Shown: positions 25,195 through 33,556 of the stretch, piece by piece
Position numbering within the stretch: position 1 is the first letter of the stretch
Layout: each line of letters opens with the position of its first letter
DNA from: Arthrobacter sp. CDRTa11
GTDB lineage: Bacteria; Actinomycetota; Actinomycetes; Actinomycetales; Micrococcaceae
Direction of reading: 5' to 3'
DNA: 64,000 nt
NCBI RefSeq assembly: GCF_026427775.1
Contig: NZ_CP044532.1
Location: 496,001-560,000, forward strand
Made by a program: the position numbers and the translations under genes
The notes under the pieces: model-generated
Databases searched by the model: none
The model's input: the letters and a program-made list of their open reading frames with translations, nothing else
Told to the model about the DNA's origin: nothing

Positions 25195-25250
25195 CTGACT
25201 CGCAGTTAACGTCGTCAAACTGCTTTTTAGCGACGTTAACTGCGAGTCAG
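25195..25250. repeat. 20-bp perfect inverted repeat around the core GCAGTTAACGTCG
   Basis: Arms at 25195-25214 and 25231-25250 are perfectly complementary over 20 bp with a 16-nt loop that includes a TTTTT run. The core GCAGTTAACGTCG recurs in the hairpin at 62393. It lies 12 bp from the end of the dodecin gene (minus strand), so it could terminate that transcript. Confidence 0.9.
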
Positions 25251-25261
25251 ATTGGCAGGGG

Positions 25262-25474
25262 CTAGTGTTCTTCCAGCCGGAAACCGAGTTTGATGGTGAC
25301 TTGCCAGTCGGCGATTTGGCCGTTTTCCAGGTGGCCGCGGATCTCCTTCACTTCGAACCAGTCCAGGTTGCGCAGGGTCTGGGACGCCTTGGCGATCCCA
25401 TTCCGGACGGCGTCGTCCACGCCCTGGGTTGAGGTGCCGACAATTTCAGAAATGCTGTACGTGTGATTGGACAA
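25262..25474 (-). CDS. Dodecin family flavin-binding protein
   Basis: A 70-residue protein beginning LSNHTYSISEIVGTSTQGVD (TTG start at 25474, with GAGGAGCG upstream). It continues IAKASQTLRNLDWFEVKEIRG and ends WQVTIKLGFRLEE. The Trp in LDWFEV and the beta-alpha-beta-beta pattern are those of dodecins, small proteins that assemble into hollow dodecamers and bind FMN/riboflavin or CoA, acting as flavin buffers. Longer upstream frames do not resemble the family. It is a monocistron between the IS element and the ABC transporter genes. Confidence 0.9.
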   Translation of the reverse strand: MSNHTYSISEIVGTSTQGVDDAVRNGIAKASQTLRNLDWFEVKEIRGHLENGQIADWQVTIKLGFRLEEH

Positions 25475-25554
25475 CTTCGCTCCTCGTGATCGCCTTCGAT
25501 TCCCGGTTGCGGGTCCTTGAAGACTAGTAGGACTTCGCGAGCCTTGGCCAGAGC

Positions 25555-26475
25555 TTACTTGAGCCCAGTGGTGGCGATGCCGTTGATGAGGTACTTCTGG
25601 CCGGCGATGAAGAAGCCGATGATAGGGGCGATGGAAACCACGGACATGGCAAACATCGGTCCCCACATGCTTTGGCCCTCGGAGTCCATAAAGGCCCGCA
25701 GGGCCAGCGGGACCGTGTAGAGGTCCTGGTTCTGGATATAGAGCAGTGGCCCGAAGAACTCGTTCCAGGTGGAGATAAAGGTGAAAATGGCGGTGGTGGC
25801 CATGGCCGGAACGCACAGGGGGAGGATGACCCGGAGGAACGTCCGGAACGGGCCGCAGCCGTCAATCTGCGCGGCGTCGTCGAGTTCCTGGGGCAGCGCT
25901 TTCATGAACTGGACCATGAGGAAGATGAAGAACGCGTTGGTGGCCATGAAGTTCGGCACGATCAGCGGCAGGTAGGTGTCCAGCCAGCCCAGCTGGGAGA
26001 AAATAATGTACTGCGGCACCAGGAGCACATGGCCCGGCAGCATCAGGGTCCCGAGCATCAGCGCGAAGAACAGCTTCCGGCCGGTGAACTCCATCCGGGC
26101 GAAGGCGTAGGCGGCCAAGGCGCACGAGAAAATGTTGCCCACAATGGAGAACACCACAACAATCAGCGAGTTGATCAGGTAGACGTGGAACGGCTGGTTC
26201 AGGGCCGTCCAGCCCTGTTCATAGTTACTGAAATCCCAGTTCTCCGGCCACAGTCCCAGCTGGCGGAAGATGTCGTTGCTGGGCTTGAATGAACTCGAGA
26301 TCAGCCACAGCAGGGGATAGAGCATCGCCAACCCCACCAGGCAGAGGATCAGGTGGCGGGAGAAGCGTTTGGCTGGAGTGCCGGTGAGGGCATCTTCCGG
26401 GGAGTTCTTTTCCTGCTTGCGCTGTTTGCGCTTTTTGTCTTGCTTGTGCTGTGCCGGTAGTTCGAGGAGAGCCAT
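25555..26475 (-). CDS. ABC sugar transporter permease, MalG family
   Basis: The 306-residue membrane protein has a Lys-rich N-terminal tail (QDKKRKQRKQEK), then six helices beginning LILCLVGLAMLYPLLWLIS. The permease EAA loop is DDAAQIDGCGPFRTFLRVILP, read in two parts, which docks the ATPase. It ends KYLINGIATTGLK, typical of MalG/LacG carbohydrate permeases. AAGGC precedes the start. It is the third gene of a binding protein-permease-permease operon; no ATPase gene is present, so a shared MsmK-type ATPase elsewhere probably powers it. Confidence 0.93.
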   Translation of the reverse strand: MALLELPAQHKQDKKRKQRKQEKNSPEDALTGTPAKRFSRHLILCLVGLAMLYPLLWLISSSFKPSNDIFRQLGLWPENWDFSNYEQGWTALNQPFHVYLINSLIVVVFSIVGNIFSCALAAYAFARMEFTGRKLFFALMLGTLMLPGHVLLVPQYIIFSQLGWLDTYLPLIVPNFMATNAFFIFLMVQFMKALPQELDDAAQIDGCGPFRTFLRVILPLCVPAMATTAIFTFISTWNEFFGPLLYIQNQDLYTVPLALRAFMDSEGQSMWGPMFAMSVVSIAPIIGFFIAGQKYLINGIATTGLK

Positions 26476-26484
26476 AGCGTTGCC

Positions 26485-27438
26485 TTAATTGTCGTAGAAG
26501 ACCCAGAACTTGGATGCGATGAAGTTGATGGCGGTGAAAATCGCAATGATCATCAGCAGCAGCCAGGCCATGGCGGAGGCATACCCCATCTCGAATTCGG
26601 TAAAGCCCTTCTGGTACAGGTAAAGGTTGTAGAAGAGCGTTGAGTCGGCCGGACCACCCGTGCCGCCGCTCATCACGTAGCCCTGGGTGAAGGTCTGGAA
26701 AGACCCGATGAGCTGCATGATGAGGTTGAAAAAGATGATGGGGCTGATCAGCGGCAGGGTAATGCTGCGGAACTGCCGCCACCTCGACGCCCCGTCTATG
26801 GACGCGGCCTCGTAGTACATGGAAGGCACCTGCCGCAGCCCGGCCAGGAAGATCACCATGGGCGACCCAAACGTCCAGACGTTCAGCACAATCAGGGTGC
26901 TGAGCGCGAACTCGGGATCAGTCACCCAGGCGGGGCCCTGAATTCCGAAGATACCCAGGAATCCGTTGACAATCCCGTCGTTGCCGAAGATGTAGCGCCA
27001 CAGCATCACGATGGCAACGCTGCCGCCCAGCAGGGAAGGCAGGTAGTAGACAGAGCGGTAAATCGCCAGGCCCTGAAGGCCCCTGTTCAGCACCAAAGCG
27101 ATCAGCAGGGCAACGGCCAGCGAGATCGGCACGGAAACAAAGGTGTAAACGAACGTGACCTTCAGGGACTGCAGGAGCCGCGGGTCCTCGAACATGGCCT
27201 GGAAGTTGGCCAGCCCCACAAAGTTCGGCTCGGTAAACAGGTTGTAGTCCGTAAACGCCAGATACAGGGAGGCGAAGAACGGAATGATCGTGAACAGCAT
27301 GCCTAGGAACCACGGCAACAGGAACAGGTAGCCGGAACGCTGATTGGTGCGCCGAGAGCTGCCCCGCCGGGGCTTGCCGCCACCTGCTGTGGCCAGGGCG
27401 GCGGCGGCCCCGGGGGCTTGTTTGGTCAGCACTGACAT
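26485..27438 (-). CDS. ABC sugar transporter permease, MalF family
   Basis: A 317-residue inner-membrane permease with six helices starting YLFLLPWFLGMLFTIIPFF. The coupling loop is YYEAASIDGASRWRQFRSI, the EAA motif of sugar permeases. The N-terminal 35 residues are Gly/Ala/Arg-rich. The stop codon lies 9 bp before the next permease start, so the genes are translated together. Together with the partner it forms the heterodimeric pore for an oligosaccharide. Confidence 0.93.
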   Translation of the reverse strand: MSVLTKQAPGAAAALATAGGGKPRRGSSRRTNQRSGYLFLLPWFLGMLFTIIPFFASLYLAFTDYNLFTEPNFVGLANFQAMFEDPRLLQSLKVTFVYTFVSVPISLAVALLIALVLNRGLQGLAIYRSVYYLPSLLGGSVAIVMLWRYIFGNDGIVNGFLGIFGIQGPAWVTDPEFALSTLIVLNVWTFGSPMVIFLAGLRQVPSMYYEAASIDGASRWRQFRSITLPLISPIIFFNLIMQLIGSFQTFTQGYVMSGGTGGPADSTLFYNLYLYQKGFTEFEMGYASAMAWLLLMIIAIFTAINFIASKFWVFYDN

Positions 27439-27481
27439 CCGTCAGGCTCCTATCTGCGTGTTGGCGGGACTCACGGCGGAA

Positions 27482-28786
27482 CTACTTATTGATGGCTGCA
27501 TTGCTTTTCTCGAGGAAGGTCTTGGCGGCATCTGCCGGGCTGACGCGTCCAAACTCCACTTCGGTGGCGAGCTGCTTAAGAGTGTCGGCCACCACGCTGG
27601 CGCCCTTGGGGTAGACGTAAGCGGGCGGCAGATCGTCCTCCTGGATGGCGGCCACCATCTCCACGAACTTCGTGTCGTCCGTTCCAAGTTTCGGCATGAT
27701 GGCATCGGCCACCTCCGGGTTGATCGGCACGCCGCGCTGGGTCAGAGTCTCCGCCGCACCATCAACGTCGTTGATCAGGAAGTTCACCAGCTTGGCGGCT
27801 TCCTTCGGGTGCTTGGACTTTGCGGCCACCGACCAGAGCATGCTCGGATCTGCGGAGTAGCCCCGCCGCTTCTCCGTGGTTTCACCCGGCATCCGCAGCA
27901 GGACGAGGTTGCCGCCGGCGGCCTCGTTGTAGCCGCGGAAGTTGTTGATGGGGATGATCTGGGACGCCACGGTTCCCTTGGCCAAGTAGGACTGTGCTGG
28001 CGAGCCGCCGATCTGTTCAAAGAATCCTGCCGGCGGGTAGCCCCCGGCGTTGCGAAGGTCGACGCTGTATTGGAACCATTCGCGGATGGTTTCCTCGCTG
28101 ACTCCGAGCTTGTTGTCCTTGGTATAGAAGTCCTCGCCCCGCTGCCGAGCGAACAGAATCGGGCCTGTTTCGGTGGCAACGTCGTAACCGGCACCGTAGA
28201 TCTTGCCGCCGGTCTTTTGCGTCACCTCGGTGGCGAACTTGGCGTAATCCTCCCAGCTCCAGGTTTTGTCATCGGGAATGGCTACACCGGCCTGGTCGGT
28301 GATGGTCTTGTTGACCACCATGCCAATGAGGTTGACGCCGGTGGCCAGGCCATACAGCTTGCCGTCTACCTCGCCGCGGCTCTGGATGGTCGCGGGAATG
28401 TTGTCGAGCTTGATCTCGGGCAGCGACTTCAGATCCGCCAGCGTGCCCCGCTGCGCATATTCCAGCAGGGACCTGTTTGCCATGTTCAGGACGTCCGGTG
28501 GATTGCCGCCAGCGAAACGGGTGGCTAGCTTGTCCGCGTAAGGTCCGCTGTCCTGATACTCGCTCTTAACGGTGATGCCCGGATTCTTCTCCTCGAAGGT
28601 CTTGATCGCGGCATCCGTCATCTTGGCGCGGTTGGAGTCACCCCAGTACACGAAGTTCAGTTCCACATTGCCCCCGGAGCTGGGCGAGGATGCCCCGGCG
28701 CAGCCACTGAGGGCCAGGCCCGCGGCGGTCACCGCTGCGCCCAGGATGATCCTGCGCGGGATGGGGGTGCTTGCTGTCTTCTTCAT
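27482..28786 (-). CDS. Extracellular sugar-binding lipoprotein of the ABC importer
   Basis: From ATG 28786 (AGAGGCG upstream) the 434-residue product has a signal with lipobox LALSGCAG, so it is anchored at Cys outside the membrane. The mature part is a family 1 solute-binding protein: LNFVYWGDSNRAKM, NPGITVKSEYQDS, GNPPDVLNMANRS and late RRGYSADPSMLWSVAA. It captures the sugar for the permeases at 26485 and 25555. The divergent GH43/DUF6807 operon suggests arabino- or xylo-oligosaccharides. Upstream lie two matching operator-like sequences. Confidence 0.93.
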   Translation of the reverse strand: MKKTASTPIPRRIILGAAVTAAGLALSGCAGASSPSSGGNVELNFVYWGDSNRAKMTDAAIKTFEEKNPGITVKSEYQDSGPYADKLATRFAGGNPPDVLNMANRSLLEYAQRGTLADLKSLPEIKLDNIPATIQSRGEVDGKLYGLATGVNLIGMVVNKTITDQAGVAIPDDKTWSWEDYAKFATEVTQKTGGKIYGAGYDVATETGPILFARQRGEDFYTKDNKLGVSEETIREWFQYSVDLRNAGGYPPAGFFEQIGGSPAQSYLAKGTVASQIIPINNFRGYNEAAGGNLVLLRMPGETTEKRRGYSADPSMLWSVAAKSKHPKEAAKLVNFLINDVDGAAETLTQRGVPINPEVADAIMPKLGTDDTKFVEMVAAIQEDDLPPAYVYPKGASVVADTLKQLATEVEFGRVSPADAAKTFLEKSNAAINK

Positions 28787-28848
28787 TGAATGACGCCTCT
28801 CTGGAGGTGCAGTGGTTCGGTATGGACATTGGACTGTGCGATCCATGA

Positions 28849-28860
28849 CGGAAAGTTTCT
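28849..28860. promoter_or_regulatory. Candidate LacI operator CGGAAAGTTTCT (importer side)
   Basis: It is the exact inverted copy of the sequence at 29002-29013 and lies 63 bp upstream of the binding protein start. A LacI-family regulator is encoded in the divergent operon. Confidence 0.5.
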
Positions 28861-29001
28861 GGGTAGTTAAAGCAAAACGCCCCGCGATCCTTCCGCGCCA
28901 TCGTGCTGCTGTTCGCAGAAGGAAATATGAGTAAACGATTTCTAGCAAGAAAACTGTGTGACTGTCAACACAATTTCTTTAGGCTGAAGGTAACGATGCA
29001 A

Positions 29002-29013
29002 AGAAACTTTCCG
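29002..29013. promoter_or_regulatory. Candidate LacI operator AGAAACTTTCCG (hydrolase side)
   Basis: The site sits in a larger imperfect dyad ATGCAAAG-AAA-CTTTCCGCAT (28997-29016, approximate), 158 bp upstream of the DUF6807 start. It pairs with the site at 28849. Confidence 0.5.
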
Positions 29014-29171
29014 CATGGCTTGCCGAAGACTTTCTGCATCGCTATGCTGATCCCCACAACGCTGATCCCACGCCTGATTCCCGTACGTGATTTCCCACAG
29101 CGGAACCGTTGCGGCCCCACAAGTCGTGGCCAATGCCGATGACAATGAAATAAACCAGAAGGAGGTCCCAG

Positions 29172-30104
29172 GTGATCCCCTCCCCGTCGGCTGCCCTGGC
29201 CACAAACCGGCCGTCGGCTCCGCAGGCCCTGGTGACTCACAGCACCGGTCGGGCGCTGCCAGTCACCAGCGCTCCCCGGCCATACCTGCACCCGATAAGA
29301 TCCCTCGCCGGTACCGCCGTCACCGAAGCGGAGCCGGCGGACCACCCCCATCACCTGGGGCTGTCGCTGGCATTCTCTGACCTCAACGGAACAAACTTCT
29401 GGGGCGGGTCCACTTTTACGCCGGGCCACGGGCCCAAGCTGCTTCCGAATCATGGCACCCAGGTCCCGTGGGGCTGGCAGCACACCACCCGCGGAGCCGC
29501 TGGGAGCGTGACCTGGCGGTCCAAGAGCGGAAAGGAAGTTGCCCTCGAGCGGCGGAGCTTCCACTACCTCGGCCATCCGGACCCCAAAACCTGGAGCCTC
29601 TCGGTTGCCTCGGTGATGGTTCCGGGAGCCGACGTGGAGGAGTTGGTGGTGTCGTCGTCGGCCGTTAAGGGCCGGCACGGAGCCGGCTACGGCGGAATCT
29701 TCTGGCGGTTCGGCGCATGCGCCGGTGACCCGGTGATCCTCTCCGCCGCTGGAGACGGCGAAGCTGCCGCCCACGGTTCACTGTCATCCTGGCTCTCCAT
29801 CTCCATGAAGAACGACGGCGAACCCGTCAGCGTGGTGCTCTTCCAGGAGGTCCGTGAGCCCCGGATCCCTGCACGGGGCAGCGAACGCCTGCTCCCGTGG
29901 TTCGTCCGGGCGGACGGCTACCTCGGAGCAGGACCCGCCGTGGCTTGGGCCGAACCGGCACGGGCCACCAGCGACCATCCGTTGAGGCTGAGCCTCAACG
30001 CCGTAATCCATGACGGTCCCGTGGACACCAGCACCCACGCCCTTGAACTAATACAGCAGCACCCCCGAATCAGCCACACCAGGACACCAGACAGGACGCC
30101 ATGA
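29172..30104 (+). CDS. DUF6807 (PmoA-like) family protein
   Basis: A GTG start at 29172 follows GGAGGTCCCAG. The 310-residue protein has PRPYLHPIRSLAGTAVTE, then DHPHHLGLSLAFSDLNG and NFWGGSTF. This His-rich segment (HPHHLG) is the hallmark of the DUF6807/PmoA-like family, named after a methane oxygenase protein but found mostly in carbohydrate clusters. Its activity is not established. The stop overlaps the GH43 start (ATGA), so the two are co-translated and probably act on the same polysaccharide. An oxygenase or lyase role is only speculation. Confidence 0.75.
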   Translation: MIPSPSAALATNRPSAPQALVTHSTGRALPVTSAPRPYLHPIRSLAGTAVTEAEPADHPHHLGLSLAFSDLNGTNFWGGSTFTPGHGPKLLPNHGTQVPWGWQHTTRGAAGSVTWRSKSGKEVALERRSFHYLGHPDPKTWSLSVASVMVPGADVEELVVSSSAVKGRHGAGYGGIFWRFGACAGDPVILSAAGDGEAAAHGSLSSWLSISMKNDGEPVSVVLFQEVREPRIPARGSERLLPWFVRADGYLGAGPAVAWAEPARATSDHPLRLSLNAVIHDGPVDTSTHALELIQQHPRISHTRTPDRTP

Positions 30105-31681
30105 CAACCCGGCCCCCCACACCCGTGTACACCAACCCCGTCCTGAACGGTGACTGGCCTGACCCCGACGCCGTTCAGGTTGACGGGACCTATTACCTCA
30201 TCGCCTCGAGCTTCAACCGCGTGCCAGGTTTGCCTGTCCTGCGGTCCCGGAACCTCGTGGACTGGGAACATGCCGGACACGCGCTCGCCGAACTGCCGCA
30301 AGGCAGCCACTACTCCCTGGTCCGGCACGGGAGCGGAGTGTGGGCGCCGGCGCTGAGGTATCACAACGGCCGCTTCTGGATCTTCTACCCCGATCCGGAC
30401 CACGGGATCTTTGTGCTCAGCGCGGAAAGGGCAGAAGGGCCGTGGAGCGCGCCGCACCTGCTCTACGCCGGGCGCGGCCTCATTGATCCCTGCCCGTTGT
30501 GGGACGAGGACGGCGAGGCCTATCTGGTGCACGGCTGGGCCCAAAGCCGGATCGGCGTCAAAAACCGGCTCACCGTCCATCGGATGAGCCCGGACGCCGG
30601 CAGGCTCCTTGACCATGGCACGCACGTGGTCAATGGTGCCGACCTGCCCGGCTACACCACCCTTGAGGGCCCGAAGTTCTACAAGCGTGACGGCTGGTAT
30701 TGGATTTTTGCGCCGGCAGGTGGCGTGGCAACGGGCTGGCAGTCGGTGTTCCGCTCGCGGTCGCCTTTCGGCCCGTATGAGGAGCGCCGGGTACTGGAGC
30801 AGGGGGAAACTGCAGTCAACGGGCCGCACCAGGGGGCGTGGGTGACCACTCCCGAGGGTGAGGACTGGTTCCTGCACTTCCAGGACCGCGGCCCCTACGG
30901 CAGGGTGGTCCACCTCCAGCCGATGGGCTGGTGCGCCGACGGCTGGCCCTGGATGGGAGAAAGCCCTGACGACGGCGGCACGGGAGTTCCGGTGGCCAGC
31001 CACACCTACCCGGCAGGTACCGTCCCTGAGGACGTGGCTCCACCGATGAGCGACAATTTCACTTCCCCCTGGCTGGGGCCGCAGTGGCACTGGCAGGCGA
31101 ATCCGCGGGAGTCGTGGTCGTTCCAGGGCGGGGGAGGGCAGCTGGTCCTCCGTCCGCAGGCCAATGATCCCGTGAACCTTCGGGAACTGCCCAACGTCCT
31201 GGGCCAGATCCTCCCCGGCACGCCGTCTACCTTCACCACGGTTCTGGAGCTTGCTGATGTCCCGGAGGGCACCCGCGCCGGGGTGGTGGTTCTGGGGCAG
31301 CAATACGCGTGGCTGGGCATCATCAGGACCGCCGACGGCTATGTCCTGGGGAGCGGAAAGGGCGGAGAAGGCCCGCACGAACGGCCGCTCGGACGCCGTA
31401 TTCCTCTTGACAGCCCCAGGATTGAGCTCCAGATCCGCACTGACGGGACTCCCCGGTCCACCTTCGCCTGGCGGGCAGGGGCTGGCGAACCCTGGGAGGT
31501 GCAGGGCTGGAATTTCGATGTAGTCCAGGGGAAGTGGATCGGCGCGGAGCTCGGGCTGTTCGCGACGTCACCGCTGGGCTCGCAGGAAAAGGGCAATGTT
31601 ATCGTTGGACCCGTGCGGGTGGATACTGCGCCGGTCAGCCGGCCGGCTCCCCGGCATTACGCCGCAACTTCCTCCACATGA
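30101..31681 (+). CDS. Glycoside hydrolase family 43 (beta-xylosidase/arabinofuranosidase-like)
   Basis: The 526-residue enzyme opens NPVLNGDWPDPDAVQVDG, containing the catalytic base Asp of GH43, and SSFNRVPGLPVLRSR. The N-terminal five-bladed propeller (about 1-300) is followed by a beta-sandwich of the GH43-C/DUF1349 type (LSDNFTSPWLG-like, FTTVLELADVPEGTRAG). Such two-domain proteins are typically exo-acting beta-xylosidases or alpha-L-arabinofuranosidases. No signal peptide is present, so it acts inside the cell on imported oligosaccharides. Both ends overlap neighbours by ATGA. Confidence 0.88.
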   Translation: MTTRPPTPVYTNPVLNGDWPDPDAVQVDGTYYLIASSFNRVPGLPVLRSRNLVDWEHAGHALAELPQGSHYSLVRHGSGVWAPALRYHNGRFWIFYPDPDHGIFVLSAERAEGPWSAPHLLYAGRGLIDPCPLWDEDGEAYLVHGWAQSRIGVKNRLTVHRMSPDAGRLLDHGTHVVNGADLPGYTTLEGPKFYKRDGWYWIFAPAGGVATGWQSVFRSRSPFGPYEERRVLEQGETAVNGPHQGAWVTTPEGEDWFLHFQDRGPYGRVVHLQPMGWCADGWPWMGESPDDGGTGVPVASHTYPAGTVPEDVAPPMSDNFTSPWLGPQWHWQANPRESWSFQGGGGQLVLRPQANDPVNLRELPNVLGQILPGTPSTFTTVLELADVPEGTRAGVVVLGQQYAWLGIIRTADGYVLGSGKGGEGPHERPLGRRIPLDSPRIELQIRTDGTPRSTFAWRAGAGEPWEVQGWNFDVVQGKWIGAELGLFATSPLGSQEKGNVIVGPVRVDTAPVSRPAPRHYAATSST

Positions 31682-32715
31682 CCGCAAGGACCGCCCCGTT
31701 GAGCCCCACTCCGCGTCCCAAGATCGCCGACGTGGCCGTGGCGGCAGGCGTCTCAGTTCCCACGGTGTCCAAAGTCCTCAACGGCCGTTCGCACGTTTCC
31801 GAGGCCACCCGCGCCCGGGTGCGGAAGGCGCTGGAAGAGCTCGACTACACCAAGCGGAACGTCCCCGCCACCCAGCCGGGGCTTCTCCAGCTGGTGGTCA
31901 ACAACTTCGATTCACCCTGGGTGCTGGAAATCCTGGAGGGCGCGGAGGCGGCGGCTGCACGGCTCGGCTACTCCGTGGTCTACACAAGGGCTGAGCACGC
32001 GAGCGCTGAGAACTGGCGCAAGCTCAGGGAATCATCAGCCAACCGGCTCGCCGGGGTGGTGCTGCTCGCCCCGCGGATCGGCTCAAAGCTGGTGACCACC
32101 CTGCGCAGCCTGAACATCCCGGCCGTGGCTGTGGACCCCGAGGGCAGCGAGGGGCTCACCATTCCCAGCGTCAGCCCGGCGTCGTTCTCCGGAGCTCTTT
32201 CAGCGGTGGGGCACCTGCTGGGACTTGGGCATCGCAGGATTGGCATCATCACCGGCCGCGGCCATGGTTCCGGCCACAGCCGGGCGCGGTATGCGGCGTA
32301 CGCCGCCGCCCTGCATGAGGCAGGGCTGCCGGTCCTGCCGGAACTGGTGCGCGACGGCGATTTCAGCATTGAGGCGGGAGTGCGGCACGGCGGGGACCTC
32401 CTGGACCTGCCCCAGCCTCCCACCGCCATTTTCGCTGCCAACGATCTCCAGGCGCTCGGTGTGATGAATGCAGCCGCCCAGCGCTCGCTGAAGGTACCGG
32501 CGGACCTCAGCATTGTGGGTTTTGACGACATCGCCCAGGCCGCGCTGATGTCGCCGCCGCTCACCACCGTTCGGCAGCCGCTGGCCCAGCTGGCCTCCAT
32601 GGCAGTGGGTATTCTGGCCGAGCAGCAGGAGCAGCAGGGCCCTGCGGTTCCGGCGGCATTGGAACTTGCCACCGAGCTGGTGGTCAGGGGAACCACCGCG
32701 CCGCCCTTACGTTAG
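31678..32715 (+). CDS. LacI-family transcriptional regulator of the GH43/importer cluster
   Basis: The start at ATG 31678 overlaps the GH43 stop and gives a 345-residue LacI protein. The helix-turn-helix is IADVAVAAGVSVPTVSKVLNG, read in two, with RSHVSEATRARV. The core carries NNFDSPWVLEILEG, GHLLGLGHRRIGIITG and FAANDLQALGV, which form the sugar-binding domain. It most likely represses the ABC importer and its own operon through the dyads at 28849 and 29002 and is relieved by an arabino- or xylo-sugar. A longer in-frame start at 31534 would overlap GH43 deeply and is less likely. Confidence 0.9.
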   Translation: MTARTAPLSPTPRPKIADVAVAAGVSVPTVSKVLNGRSHVSEATRARVRKALEELDYTKRNVPATQPGLLQLVVNNFDSPWVLEILEGAEAAAARLGYSVVYTRAEHASAENWRKLRESSANRLAGVVLLAPRIGSKLVTTLRSLNIPAVAVDPEGSEGLTIPSVSPASFSGALSAVGHLLGLGHRRIGIITGRGHGSGHSRARYAAYAAALHEAGLPVLPELVRDGDFSIEAGVRHGGDLLDLPQPPTAIFAANDLQALGVMNAAAQRSLKVPADLSIVGFDDIAQAALMSPPLTTVRQPLAQLASMAVGILAEQQEQQGPAVPAALELATELVVRGTTAPPLR

Positions 32716-32740
32716 GCGTCCCTGGCCCCCTCAACCGCAA

Positions 32741-32803
32741 GAGTTTTTGTCCATTTGTGGCGACTTCCGAGGCTCGGAAGTCGCCCGACCTGGACAAAAA
32801 CTC
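32741..32803. terminator. Nested long hairpin between convergent genes
   Basis: Outer arms GAGTTTTTGTCCA (32741-32753) and TGGACAAAAACTC (32791-32803) are complementary over 13 bp. An inner perfect hairpin GGCGACTTCCGAG/CTCGGAAGTCGCC (32759-32785) sits within. T- and A-runs flank both sides. Convergent genes end at 32715 and 32818, so it likely ends transcription in both directions. Confidence 0.75.
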
Positions 32804-32817
32804 CAGGCGACTGAGCG

Positions 32818-33528
32818 CTAAACCTTAGGTGCGCCCAGCACCAGGTTCTTGAGGTCGTCCAGGGTCTGCTGCATGTGGTCATCCATGGCTTGCCGGGAAC
32901 GTGAAGGGTCCCGGGATTCCAGGGCCTCCGCGATGTTCTGGTGGTGCGCGATGGCGTGGACCTGGATCTCCGGCACCGCCGACGTTTCGGCCCGGCGTTT
33001 TGCGAGCACGCGGTGCAGCGGTTCGAAGAGTACCGCCACAAAAACATTCTCGGACGCGTGCAGGATGAGGTCATGGAAGGCCAGGTCGGCTTCCACAAAC
33101 GCGGGGAGGTCGTTGACTTCGTTGGCTGCGCGCATGGCGGCCACACACTTGTAGAGCGCCTCGACGTCTGCGTCCCCAATCCGGCCGGCTGCCAGCTCGC
33201 AGGCTCCCGTCTCCAGCATCCGGCGCAACTCGATGAGCTGCACGGAGGCGTCAGCCTCGTTTTTCCCTTCGGAGGCTGCGCGCAACACCGCTTCGAGGGA
33301 CGCCCAGCGGTTGAGCGGGTTCACAAAAGTGCCGCGGCCGCGCTCGACGCTGAGGATGCGCTGCGCTTCCAGGGTTTTCATGGCCTCGCGCACCGTCATC
33401 CGGCTGACTTCATGCTTGGCACTGAGTTCATGCTCTCCCGGCACGCTGGCTCCGGGCGGAAACTCTCCCGCGATGATCCGGTCCAGAAGCTCGTCGGCGA
33501 CTACACCGACCAGTGATTTCCGTGCCAT
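32818..33528 (-). CDS. GntR-family regulator, FadR/FCD subfamily
   Basis: The 236-residue protein has an N-terminal winged HTH (LDRIIAGEFPPGASVPGEHE, then SRMTVREAMKTLEAQRIL) and a C-terminal FCD helical domain (about 85-230) with ELRRMLETGACELAA, DLAFHDLILHASEN and HAIAHHQNI, whose Asp/His residues bind metal and a carboxylate effector. It diverges from the acid-sugar operon at 33676, which it should control. Two TGTC(T/A)GACA dyads lie in the gap. The effector is probably a sugar acid intermediate. Confidence 0.92.
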   Translation of the reverse strand: MARKSLVGVVADELLDRIIAGEFPPGASVPGEHELSAKHEVSRMTVREAMKTLEAQRILSVERGRGTFVNPLNRWASLEAVLRAASEGKNEADASVQLIELRRMLETGACELAAGRIGDADVEALYKCVAAMRAANEVNDLPAFVEADLAFHDLILHASENVFVAVLFEPLHRVLAKRRAETSAVPEIQVHAIAHHQNIAEALESRDPSRSRQAMDDHMQQTLDDLKNLVLGAPKV

Positions 33529-33556
33529 GCTTCCCCCTCTTAGCCCTGCCTAAATA

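Larger units (their letters stand above)
28787..29171. promoter_or_regulatory. 385-bp divergent control region, ABC importer / DUF6807-GH43-LacI operon
   Basis: No gene fits here. The region carries CGGAAAGTTTCT at 28849-28860 and its exact inverse AGAAACTTTCCG at 29002-29013, each LacI-operator-like (AAxxTTTC). One lies near each operon. The A/T-rich centre (28920-28980) probably contains the promoters. Confidence 0.6.

Noticed and set aside
29918..31378. Minus-strand open frame of 486 codons opposite GH43
   Set aside because: Antisense shadow of a GH43 with intact catalytic motif.
31534..31677. Longer start for the LacI regulator at 31534
   Set aside because: It would overlap the GH43 gene by about 148 bp and adds residues unlike LacI proteins; ATG 31678 with ATGA overlap fits the family start.
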